Shown: positions 1 through 5,962 of the stretch, in pieces | How positions within the stretch are numbered: position 1 is the stretch's first letter | Layout of the letters: the number at the start of each line of letters is the position of its first letter | Source of the DNA: JBEIUL01 sp044356865 | GTDB taxonomy: Bacteria; Planctomycetota; Phycisphaerae; Phycisphaerales; SM1A02 | Length of the DNA stretch: 7,578 bases | Direction: 5' to 3' | NCBI GenBank assembly: GCA_044356865.1 | Contig: JBIKVN010000160.1 | Span: 1 to 7,578, forward strand | Program-made: the position numbers and the translations under genes | Notes under the pieces: model-generated | Database searches by the model: none | Told to the model about the DNA's origin: nothing | What the model saw: the letters and a program-made list of their open reading frames with translations, nothing else

Positions 1-3000
1 CCGACCTCGACGGTGACGGCATCGCGGACTGCAACGACCTCGACCGCGACGGCGACGGGATTGACAACCCGACCGACGATTGCCCGGACGACCCGACCCA
101 AGTGACGTCGGGGCCCTGCGGATGCGACCCGCCCGGGCCCGATTCGGACGGCGACGGGACGCCCGACTGCACCGACGGGTGTCCGAACGATCCGCTCAAG
201 ACCGCCCCGGGAACGTGCGGCTGCGGCCTGCCCGAGGCGGGTCCGGCCGGCTACTGGCGCGACCTGGACGGCGACGGCTACGGTGATGCGTCGCAACCGG
301 CGACGAACTGCACGCTCGGGGGATTCGTCACGAACGCGCTCGATTGCGATGACGCGGCGGCGACCGTCCATCCCGGTACGCCCGAACTGTGCGCCGACGC
401 AACCGTCGACAACGACTGCGACGGCGACGCCCTCGAGGTCGATGCGGGCGCCCCTGACCGCATCCCGTTCCATCTCGACTCCGATGGCGACTCGTTCGGC
501 GCGGGTCCGCCGCAGCGTGAGTGCAACGCGCCGGCCGGCCATGTCACCAACGACCGGGACTGCGACGACGTGAGCGCCGCCGTCTTCCCCGGGGCGCCGG
601 AAGCCTGCGCCGACCTGGGCCTCGACAATGACTGCGATTCGGACACCTCCGACTTCGATCCCGCCGATCCCGACGCGAGGCGCTACTACATGGACGCTGA
701 CGGGGACGGGTTCACCGCTCCGGATGGGCTCTTGGCATGCTCCCAGCCGTCCGGCTACCTCATCACGCCCTCGGTGGTTCCCGATTGCGACGACGCGAGC
801 GCGGCGATCCATCCGGGAGCGATGGAGCGATGCGCGGATCCCTTCACCGACAACGATTGCGACGGGGATGGCGCCGAGATCGATGCCGAGGCGGACGACC
901 GGCAGGTCTTTTTCGCCGACACGGACGGGGATTCCTTCGGGGACGGCGGCACCACGCAGCAGGCGTGTTCCCAGCCCGCCGGACACGTCCCGAACGACGG
1001 TGACTGCGACGACACGACGTCCGACGTTCGTCCCGGCGCACCCGAGACGTGCGCCAGCATCGGCACCGACAATGATTGCGATGGCCAGGCGAGCGAGGTC
1101 GATGCGGACGCCCCCGACCTGCTCGTCTTCCATCGCGATGCGGACAACGACGGATTCGGCCGCGACGGCGAATCGGTCGCGACATGCTCGAGGCCGCCCG
1201 GATACGTCGACAACGCGATCGATTGCGACGACCAGTCGGCCGGCGCCTTCCCCGGCGCCGCCGAACGGTGTGCCGACGCCGGCTTCGACAATGATTGCGA
1301 CGCCGATGCTTTGGAGGTCGATTCCGATGCACCCGATCGCTCGACGTTCTTCCTCGACGCGGACGCGGACGGGTTCGGGGACGGCACCAACTCGGTCCTC
1401 GACTGCTCGGCACCCTTGGGTCACGTCGCGAACTCGCTCGATTGCGACGACACCCAAGCCGAGAACTGGCCCGGCGGTCCGGAACTCTGCTCGACGCTCG
1501 GGATCGACAACGATTGCGATGGATTGACCGGCGATGTCGGCGAGACCGAGCCGGACGGCGACTCCGACGGCACCGCCGACTGCATCGATGGTTGCCCGGA
1601 CGACCCCGGGAAGATCGTTCCCGGAACCTGCGGATGCGGCATCGCGGATGTCGATTCCGACGCCGACGGCACCGCTGACTGCAGCGACGGCTGCCCGAGC
1701 GATGCGGCGAAGACCGCTCCCGGTCCCTGCGGATGCGGCGTCCTCGATGCCGATGCGGACGGCGACGGGATCCTCGACTGCTTCCTGCCGGAGTCCCTTG
1801 CGCCCCTCGCGACGCTCGCGCTGAGCGCCCCGGCCCTCAACGACGATTTCGGGACGTCGGTCGCCCTGGGCTCGAACACCGCGGCCGTCGGCGCTCCGCT
1901 CGACGACCTTCCGGGCAAGACCGACGCGGGCTCGGTGCGGATCTTCACCCTCAGCACGGCCGGCTGGAGCGAGACCGCGATCGTCTCGGCCCCCGACGCG
2001 GTGGCCGCCGACCGGTTCGGATCCTCGGTCGCACTTTCCGGCGACATGCTCGTGGTCGGTGCCCCTCTCGCGAACCTCGCGGGCCTCGCCGACGCGGGGG
2101 CCGCGTACGTCTTCCGACGCAGCGGCGCGACGTGGGCGTTCGAGCAGAAGCTCGTCCGGACCTCGCCCGCCGGCACCGACAAGTTCGGTTCGTCCGTCGC
2201 GATCCGCGGCTCGCTCATTGCCGTCGGAGCGCACCTCGCCAACCGCTCGGGCATCGCGGACTCCGGCGAAGTCGCGATCTTCCGCTTCGATGGCTCGCGC
2301 TGGCTGGCCGCAGGCACCGTGGGCTCCTCACCGCTCGCCGCGTCGGACCAGTTCGGCGCGGCGGTCGCGTTCGGCGGCGACGCCGCGACTCCCCTGCTCG
2401 CGGTCGGCACGCCCGGCGACGACGAGACCGGGAAGCTCAACTGCGGTGCGGTCTATGCGTTCTCGCTGAACCCCGATGGCTCGGTGTCCGCGTCCGCTCG
2501 CCTCGTCGGCAATCCGGCGATCGCCTCGGCCGGCCTCGGCACGAGCGTCGCCGTCGACGGCTCGGGCACCCGCGTCGCCGCGGGCGCCCCCCTCGCCGAC
2601 TTCACCGGCATGGCCGATCGCGGTTCAGTCACGGCGTGGACGCGTTCCGGCACGACGTGGAGCGGCGCGAATCTCGCGCATTCCCATCTCACCGCCGCCG
2701 ACCGTTTCGGCGCGAGCCTCGCCTGGAGCACCGACGACGCCTGCCTCGTGATCGGCAGTCCCGGCGACAAGATCGGCGGGCTCACGAATCGCGGCTCGGC
2801 CGCGGTGCTGTCGCCGCGCGGCGACGGTTCGTACCAGCTGCACGACCTGCTCGTGCTGCCCGCCTCGGGCACGTCGGGTTCGCTTTTCGGGACCGCGGTC
2901 GCCGCGAGTGACGCGGGCGTCCTGATCGGGGCCCCGAAGCACACCCCGCCGGCCGGCGGCACCGCGCGGCTCTTCGCCGCACCGGCCCCCTGCTCGGGCG

Positions 3001-5639
3001 TCGACACCGATGGCGACGGCACCGACGACTGCACCGACGCCGACGACGACAACGACGGCACGCAGGACGGCTCGGACCTTTGCGGACGCGACGCGAACAA
3101 GGTCGCTCCCGGCAGCTGCGGCTGCGGCGTGGCCGACACCGATTCCGATTCCGACGGGACCCCCAACTGCCATGACGGCTGCCCGAACGACGCCGCGAAG
3201 ATCGCGCCGGGCCAGTGCGGCTGCGGCGTCGCCGACACCGACAGCGATGCCGACGGAACCGCCAACTGCAACGATGGGTGTCCCTCCGACGCGGCGAAGA
3301 CCGCGCCCGGCGTCTGCGGCTGCGGCACGCCCGAGACGGGCGACACCGACGGAGACGAGCTGCCCGATTGCCTCGATTTCGACGACGACAACGACGGCAC
3401 GAACGACACCGGCGACCTCTGCCCGCTCGACGCGGGCAAGACCGCCCCGGGCCAGTGCGGCTGCGGCGTGGCCGACACCGACGGCGATTCCGACGGCACC
3501 GCCAACTGCAACGACGGCTGCCCGAGCGATCCGGCGAAGATCGCGCCGGGCGCCTGCGGCTGCGGAACCGCCGATGTCGACACCGATGCCGACGGCCTGA
3601 TCGACTGCCTCGGTGGTGGCCTGCTGACCGAGACCGCGACGCTCGGCTCGACCGGAGTGCTCAGCGGCGACGATTTCGGCACGGCGGTCGCCGCCGACGG
3701 CGACACGATCGTGGTGGGCATCCCGCTCGACGACCTTCCGGGCAAGTCCGACGCGGGATCCGCACGGATCTACCGAAAGTCGGGCGCGAGCTGGACCCAG
3801 GAGGCCACGCTGCTCGCGCCAAGTTCCGACGCCAAGTCGAAGGACTACTTTGGGCTCGCCGTCGCGGTGCACGGCGATGTCGCGGTCATCGGTGCGGCCA
3901 CCTCGGATCCCTCGGGCATCACCGACGCCGGTGCCGCGTACGTCTTCCGGCGCTCCGGCGGCACGTGGAGCTACGAGGCGAAACTCCTCCGGCCGAGCCC
4001 GGAACCGACCGACCGATTCGGCCTCGCCGTCGCGGTGCGCGGCACGATCGTCGCGGTCGGAGCCCCGCAAGCGAACGCGAACGGCTTGAGCGACTCGGGC
4101 GACGTGACCGTGTTCAACCTCGTGGCCGGGGTCTGGACGCCGTCCGAGATCATCACGAGCGATCCGGTCACCGCGGGCGATCGCTTCGGACACGCTCTCG
4201 CCCTCGGCGGCACGGTCGCGACGCCGACGCTCGCGGTCGGGGCGACGGGCGACGACCAGGTCGGGAGGACGAATTGCGGCGCGGTGTACGTGCACACGCT
4301 CGATGTCGACGGCACGGTGTTGACGTCGGTCCGCGCGGTGGCGGCCGCGCCGGTGACCAACGCCGGACTGGGGGCGAGCGTGGCGGTGAGCGACGACGGG
4401 TGCCTGGTCGCCGCCGGAGCGCCGCTCGGGGATCGGGTCGGCGTGGGGACCGATTCGGGATTGGCGACGGCGTGGCGACTCGATGCGGGAAGCTGGACCG
4501 TGACCGACGTGAACCCGCCCGATCACTCGGCCGGCGAGCGGTTCGGCACGAGCGTGGCGTTCGCGTCGTATGGATCGTCGCTCGTCGTGGGTTCGCCGTA
4601 CGACACCGTCGGCGGAATCGCCCAGCGCGGATCGGTCGCGGTGTTCTCGCGGAACGGTTCCGGCTGGGCGATGTTCGACCGCCTGACGATCGCGGGCGGG
4701 ACCGCGGCATCGCGGTGCGGGACGGCGGTGGCGGGATTCCCGGGCGGCATCGCGGTCGGCGCGCCGAAGCACACGCCGCCGGCCGGCGGGACGGTGCGGG
4801 TGTTCGCGGCCCCGGTCCAGCCGCTCGCTTGGGCGACGGTGCTCGAGGCCTTGCCGGATCCGAACGTCGTCACCGACGCGACGCTCCGGGCTGGAATCAT
4901 CGCGACGGGACTGCCGTGGCGGGTTCGCGACCACGTGAGCCAGATCGAGATGCTGCTCGTGCCGCCGGGGACGTTTGAGATGGGGTGCAGCCCATCCAGC
5001 CTGGAATCATGCGCCGAGCATGAGTACCCGATTCACCCTGTCGCGATCACTCATGCGTTCTATCTCGGCCGATACGAGGTCACGCAATCCGAGTGGACCT
5101 CGCTCATGGATTCGAACCCTTCGTTTCACCAAGGCGAACCCTATGGCGACGCCGCGCGGCGCCCTGTGGAACGAGTTTCCTGGTCGGCGATCCAGGACTT
5201 CCTTTCGACTGGTGGGCTCAGGCTACCGAGCGAAGCCGAATGGGAGTTCGCGTACCGTGCAGGAACGACCACTGCGTTCCACTCCATGCCGGGCTATCCG
5301 AACGGTTTCGACGACCCGGGGCTCGCCTCGGCCATCGCTTGGTTCGGACCGCAGTCCGGCAACCAAACAAACCCGGTCGGTACCAAGGCGCCGAACTCGC
5401 TCGGACTGCAGGACATGGCCGGAAATGTCTGGGAGATGGTTACGGACTACTTCTCGACCGACTATTACGCATCGAGCGTGACGACCAATCCACCGGGTCC
5501 CGGATCCGGGACTGATCGAGTGCTTCGTGGCGGCGGGTTCGGAAACAGTGTTTTCACCTTGCGCGCGTCCTTTCGAGCTGCCGTGTCCCCGGAAGCGACG
5601 GACATCGGCGGCGGCTTTCGAGCGGCCAAAACCCCCTGA
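1..5639 (+). CDS. Giant multidomain repeat protein with MopE-type repeats, two FG-GAP propellers and an FGE-like domain (5' partial)
   Basis: The reading frame is open from the first complete codon (base 3) to TGA at 5637-5639, giving 1878 visible residues; the start and any signal peptide lie upstream. The GTG at 102 is internal, because Asp/Cys repeats continue before it. Residue n begins at base 3n. Order: Asp/Cys repeats (1-81), six MopE-type repeats (84-515), Asp/Cys repeats (516-595), FG-GAP propeller (600-994), Asp/Cys repeats (999-1204), second propeller (1207-1604), linker, FGE-sulfatase-like domain (1646-1878). Paired cysteines and DxDxDG loops suggest a calcium-stabilised, disulfide-bonded protein outside the cytoplasm; no membrane segment or sorting signal is visible at the C-terminus. 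Such proteins are typically surface or secreted factors for binding or adhesion, but substrate and partner are unknown. The domain calls are firm; the biological role is inference. Confidence 0.93.
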   Translation, partial: DLDGDGIADCNDLDRDGDGIDNPTDDCPDDPTQVTSGPCGCDPPGPDSDGDGTPDCTDGCPNDPLKTAPGTCGCGLPEAGPAGYWRDLDGDGYGDASQPATNCTLGGFVTNALDCDDAAATVHPGTPELCADATVDNDCDGDALEVDAGAPDRIPFHLDSDGDSFGAGPPQRECNAPAGHVTNDRDCDDVSAAVFPGAPEACADLGLDNDCDSDTSDFDPADPDARRYYMDADGDGFTAPDGLLACSQPSGYLITPSVVPDCDDASAAIHPGAMERCADPFTDNDCDGDGAEIDAEADDRQVFFADTDGDSFGDGGTTQQACSQPAGHVPNDGDCDDTTSDVRPGAPETCASIGTDNDCDGQASEVDADAPDLLVFHRDADNDGFGRDGESVATCSRPPGYVDNAIDCDDQSAGAFPGAAERCADAGFDNDCDADALEVDSDAPDRSTFFLDADADGFGDGTNSVLDCSAPLGHVANSLDCDDTQAENWPGGPELCSTLGIDNDCDGLTGDVGETEPDGDSDGTADCIDGCPDDPGKIVPGTCGCGIADVDSDADGTADCSDGCPSDAAKTAPGPCGCGVLDADADGDGILDCFLPESLAPLATLALSAPALNDDFGTSVALGSNTAAVGAPLDDLPGKTDAGSVRIFTLSTAGWSETAIVSAPDAVAADRFGSSVALSGDMLVVGAPLANLAGLADAGAAYVFRRSGATWAFEQKLVRTSPAGTDKFGSSVAIRGSLIAVGAHLANRSGIADSGEVAIFRFDGSRWLAAGTVGSSPLAASDQFGAAVAFGGDAATPLLAVGTPGDDETGKLNCGAVYAFSLNPDGSVSASARLVGNPAIASAGLGTSVAVDGSGTRVAAGAPLADFTGMADRGSVTAWTRSGTTWSGANLAHSHLTAADRFGASLAWSTDDACLVIGSPGDKIGGLTNRGSAAVLSPRGDGSYQLHDLLVLPASGTSGSLFGTAVAASDAGVLIGAPKHTPPAGGTARLFAAPAPCSGVDTDGDGTDDCTDADDDNDGTQDGSDLCGRDANKVAPGSCGCGVADTDSDSDGTPNCHDGCPNDAAKIAPGQCGCGVADTDSDADGTANCNDGCPSDAAKTAPGVCGCGTPETGDTDGDELPDCLDFDDDNDGTNDTGDLCPLDAGKTAPGQCGCGVADTDGDSDGTANCNDGCPSDPAKIAPGACGCGTADVDTDADGLIDCLGGGLLTETATLGSTGVLSGDDFGTAVAADGDTIVVGIPLDDLPGKSDAGSARIYRKSGASWTQEATLLAPSSDAKSKDYFGLAVAVHGDVAVIGAATSDPSGITDAGAAYVFRRSGGTWSYEAKLLRPSPEPTDRFGLAVAVRGTIVAVGAPQANANGLSDSGDVTVFNLVAGVWTPSEIITSDPVTAGDRFGHALALGGTVATPTLAVGATGDDQVGRTNCGAVYVHTLDVDGTVLTSVRAVAAAPVTNAGLGASVAVSDDGCLVAAGAPLGDRVGVGTDSGLATAWRLDAGSWTVTDVNPPDHSAGERFGTSVAFASYGSSLVVGSPYDTVGGIAQRGSVAVFSRNGSGWAMFDRLTIAGGTAASRCGTAVAGFPGGIAVGAPKHTPPAGGTVRVFAAPVQPLAWATVLEALPDPNVVTDATLRAGIIATGLPWRVRDHVSQIEMLLVPPGTFEMGCSPSSLESCAEHEYPIHPVAITHAFYLGRYEVTQSEWTSLMDSNPSFHQGEPYGDAARRPVERVSWSAIQDFLSTGGLRLPSEAEWEFAYRAGTTTAFHSMPGYPNGFDDPGLASAIAWFGPQSGNQTNPVGTKAPNSLGLQDMAGNVWEMVTDYFSTDYYASSVTTNPPGPGSGTDRVLRGGGFGNSVFTLRASFRAAVSPEATDIGGGFRAAKTP
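3..245 (+). repeat. Asp/Cys (thrombospondin type 3-like) repeat block 1
   Basis: This stretch of gene 1 encodes DxDxDG loops such as DLDGDG and DSDGDG, followed by two copies of a module close to CPxDPxKxxPGxCGCG. The first copy is imperfect, with TQVTSGPCGCD in place of the usual ending. DxDxDG loops of this kind bind calcium in thrombospondin type 3 repeats, and the four cysteines per module are well placed for disulfides. The block continues past the left edge of the window, so its true length is unknown. Confidence 0.8.
252..1547 (+). repeat. Six tandem MopE-type metal-binding repeats (about 72 residues each)
   Basis: Six repeats start near bases 252, 465, 681, 903, 1122 and 1344. Each has an aromatic start (YW, PF, YY, FF, VF, FF), an EF-hand-like loop (DLDGDG, DSDGDS, DADGDG, DTDGDS, DADNDG, DADADG), a single cysteine, then DCDDxxxxxxPGxxExC and DNDCD. 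The DNDCD signature begins at bases 408, 624, 849, 1068, 1287 and 1506, so the period is 72-75 residues. The motif matches the family Pfam names after the methanotroph copper protein MopE (Cu-binding_MopE). The family name does not prove copper binding here; acidic clusters of this kind could equally hold calcium. Repeats 2 and 5 have DNDCDS and DNDCDA instead of DNDCDG. Confidence 0.85.
1548..1787 (+). repeat. Asp/Cys (thrombospondin type 3-like) repeat block 2
   Basis: Two complete modules follow the MopE-type array: CPDDPGKIVPGTCGCG and CPSDAAKTAPGPCGCG, each preceded by DxDxDGTADC, and the block closes with DADADGDGILDC just before propeller 1. Each module carries four cysteines, enough for two disulfides. 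The block probably forms a stiff, calcium-bound linker between the metal-binding array and the propeller. It also forms the first part of the duplicated linker-propeller unit. Confidence 0.8.
1800..2984 (+). other. FG-GAP beta-propeller 1 (seven blades)
   Basis: Seven blade motifs of the type DxFGxxVA...VGAP...G.V..F are visible. The FG pairs start at bases 1848, 2016, 2184, 2352, 2706 and 2886; the fifth blade reads AGLGTSVAV (LG at 2535). Spacings are 56, 56, 56, 61, 57 and 60 residues, as expected for a closed seven-bladed propeller of the FG-GAP class. The blades lack the DxDxDG cage of integrin alpha subunits and resemble the Pfam FG-GAP_2 form. Blade 4 has NCGAVY where other blades have DAGxxxxF, and blade 6 has a second cysteine (DDACLVIG). 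Such propellers usually act as extracellular binding platforms. Confidence 0.85.
2997..3614 (+). repeat. Asp/Cys (thrombospondin type 3-like) repeat block 3, expanded
   Basis: Five modules ending in CGCG lie between the propellers: CGRDANKVAPGSCGCG, CPNDAAKIAPGQCGCG, CPSDAAKTAPGVCGCG, CPLDAGKTAPGQCGCG and CPSDPAKIAPGACGCG. They alternate with acidic loops such as DTDGDG, DADDDNDG, DSDSDG and DFDDDNDG. Two segments 80 residues apart (from about bases 3207 and 3447) are nearly identical, indicating a recent internal duplication of 240 bases. The block is likely to be an extended calcium-dependent spacer separating propeller 1 from propeller 2. Confidence 0.8.
3621..4814 (+). other. FG-GAP beta-propeller 2 (seven blades)
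   Basis: The seven blade motifs have F (or its replacement) at bases 3675, 3849, 4017, 4185, 4368 (AGLGASVAV), 4542 and 4716 (SRCGTAVAG). Spacings are 58, 56, 56, 61, 58 and 58 residues, the same pattern as propeller 1, including the long fourth interval and the LG at blade 5. Blade 4 again carries NCGAVY. The closing strand, GAPKHTPPAGGT followed by an FAAP ending, is almost the same in both propellers. Blade 7 has cysteine in place of the phenylalanine. The function is probably extracellular ligand binding; no catalytic motif is seen. Confidence 0.85.
4938..5636 (+). other. C-terminal FGE-sulfatase (SUMF1)-like domain without the catalytic cysteines
   Basis: The domain opens with EMLLVPPGTFEMG and continues through FYLGRYEVTQSEW, RPVERVSW, LRLPSEAEWEFAYRAG, PVGTKAPNSLGLQDMAGNVWE, RVLRGG and GGGFRAA, the ordered landmarks of the formylglycine-generating enzyme fold. 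In human SUMF1 the active-site cysteines lie in GGSYMC and five residues further on. Here the matching positions read GGGFGN and then leucine: Asn at base 5544 and Leu at 5559. The two cysteines at the start of the domain (MGC and ESC) do not replace them. Conversion of sulfatase cysteine is therefore unlikely, and a binding, structural or other non-FGE role is more plausible. A linker (about 4815-4937) with VVTDATLRAGI joins it to propeller 2. Confidence 0.85.
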
Positions 5640-5675
5640 ATTGGACGGTTGCAACAGCTGGATTTCTCGAAAATC

Positions 5676-5716
5676 AGGGCCAGCCACCCACTTCCGGGAA
5701 AGTGGTGGCTGTCCCT
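5676..5716 (+). terminator. Hairpin after gene 1: possible terminator or REP-like element
   Basis: The arms aggg/ccct, cagccacc/ggtggctg and actt/aagt form 16 pairs, interrupted by one C/T mismatch and one bulged C, around a six-base loop (ccggga). The hairpin starts 37 bases after the TGA of gene 1 and is followed by cctccttt, a weak T-rich tract. Position and stem fit a terminator, but the T run is too short to be sure it is intrinsic. The arm GGTGGCTGTCCCT also looks like palindromic repeats dispersed in some genomes, so it may be a REP-like element instead, or both. Confidence 0.5.
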
Positions 5717-5786
5717 CCTTTCACTTCGAAGATCCGGGCTGAGCGTTCATGATGCCGAAGGAGGGGCGCTGCCTACCTTCGTTCAG

Positions 5787-5807
5787 CGACGGGGCATGGC
5801 CCCGTCG
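5787..5807. repeat. Perfect inverted repeat, 9-bp arms with 3-base loop
   Basis: cgacggggc and gccccgtcg flank the loop atg. The stem is very GC-rich and works on either strand. There is no T run after it on either side, so it is not a classic intrinsic terminator. Confidence 0.6.
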
Positions 5808-5846
5808 TTCCGGGTCGGGGCGCGGGACGGCCGCGGGGTTCATCGC

Positions 5847-5865
5847 TGCCGGCCGCAGGCCGGCA
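5847..5865. repeat. Perfect inverted repeat, 8-bp arms with 3-base loop
   Basis: tgccggcc and ggccggca flank the loop gca. It is the second of the tight GC-rich palindromes in the intergenic region and has the same arm-and-loop design as the one at 5787-5807. Confidence 0.6.
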
Positions 5866-5931
5866 CTCGGGGCGCAGGACGCGCGAGACGATGGATCGGG
5901 AGGTTCGCCCCGAACGCGGCAGGTCGGGAGT

Positions 5932-5962
5932 GTCGGCCTTGGCCGACGCGGGACGCGCCCGC
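5932..5962. repeat. Two adjacent short inverted repeats just beyond the stop of gene 2
   Basis: gtcggcc-tt-ggccgac (5932-5947) is followed directly by gcggg-acgcg-cccgc (5948-5962), which ends next to the TAG of the minus-strand gene. In the transcript of gene 2 they would form two back-to-back hairpins immediately after the stop codon. They could stabilise the RNA end or help termination, but no T tract follows on the minus strand. Confidence 0.5.

Larger units (their letters stand above)
1548..4814 (+). repeat. Intragenic duplication: Asp/Cys linker plus propeller, copy A 1548-2984 and copy B 2997-4814
   Basis: Copies A and B share order, blade count and blade spacing, and also unusual local sequence: PLDDLPGK then S/TDAGS, DAGAAYVFRRSG, NCGAVY at blade 4, AGLGxSVAV at blade 5 and GAPKHTPPAGGT at the end. 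This is more than two independent propellers would share, so one unit was copied within the gene. The copies have since diverged clearly in sequence, and copy B has the longer linker, with five CGCG modules against two. Confidence 0.8.
5640..5962. other. Intergenic region between convergent genes, rich in inverted repeats
   Basis: These 323 bases separate the stop codons of two genes that face each other. Open frames here are short, arginine-rich or run into gene 2 as antisense shadows, and none has a recognisable domain. Instead there are several compact inverted repeats: 5676-5716, 5787-5807, 5847-5865, 5903-5915, 5932-5947 and 5948-5962, plus a looser one pairing 5738-5745 with 5780-5787. 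Position between convergent genes is typical of terminators and of REP-like repeats. No promoter is expected or seen. Confidence 0.7.

Noticed and set aside
252..1547. CRISPR-like or non-coding tandem array, because of the regular 213-222 base period
   Set aside because: The period is always a multiple of three, the frame is open throughout, and conservation is at protein level (DCDD, DNDCD), so it is a coding repeat.
2625..4934. Long minus-strand open frame of 769 residues
   Set aside because: It is antisense to the propellers and linkers, very rich in Arg, Ala and Gly, with no domain; this is a GC-rich codon-bias shadow.
3215..4978. Long plus-strand open frame of 587 residues overlapping gene 1
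   Set aside because: It is an arginine-rich out-of-frame shadow of the repeat-coding frame, which carries all recognisable domains.
4938..5636. Active formylglycine-generating enzyme that matures a sulfatase
   Set aside because: Both catalytic cysteine positions are substituted (Asn and Leu) and no sulfatase gene is in the window.
102..5639. Start of gene 1 at the GTG at base 102
   Set aside because: The frame is open upstream to base 3 and encodes further Asp/Cys repeats (DLDGDGIADC, DRDGDG); no ribosome binding site or signal peptide follows the GTG.
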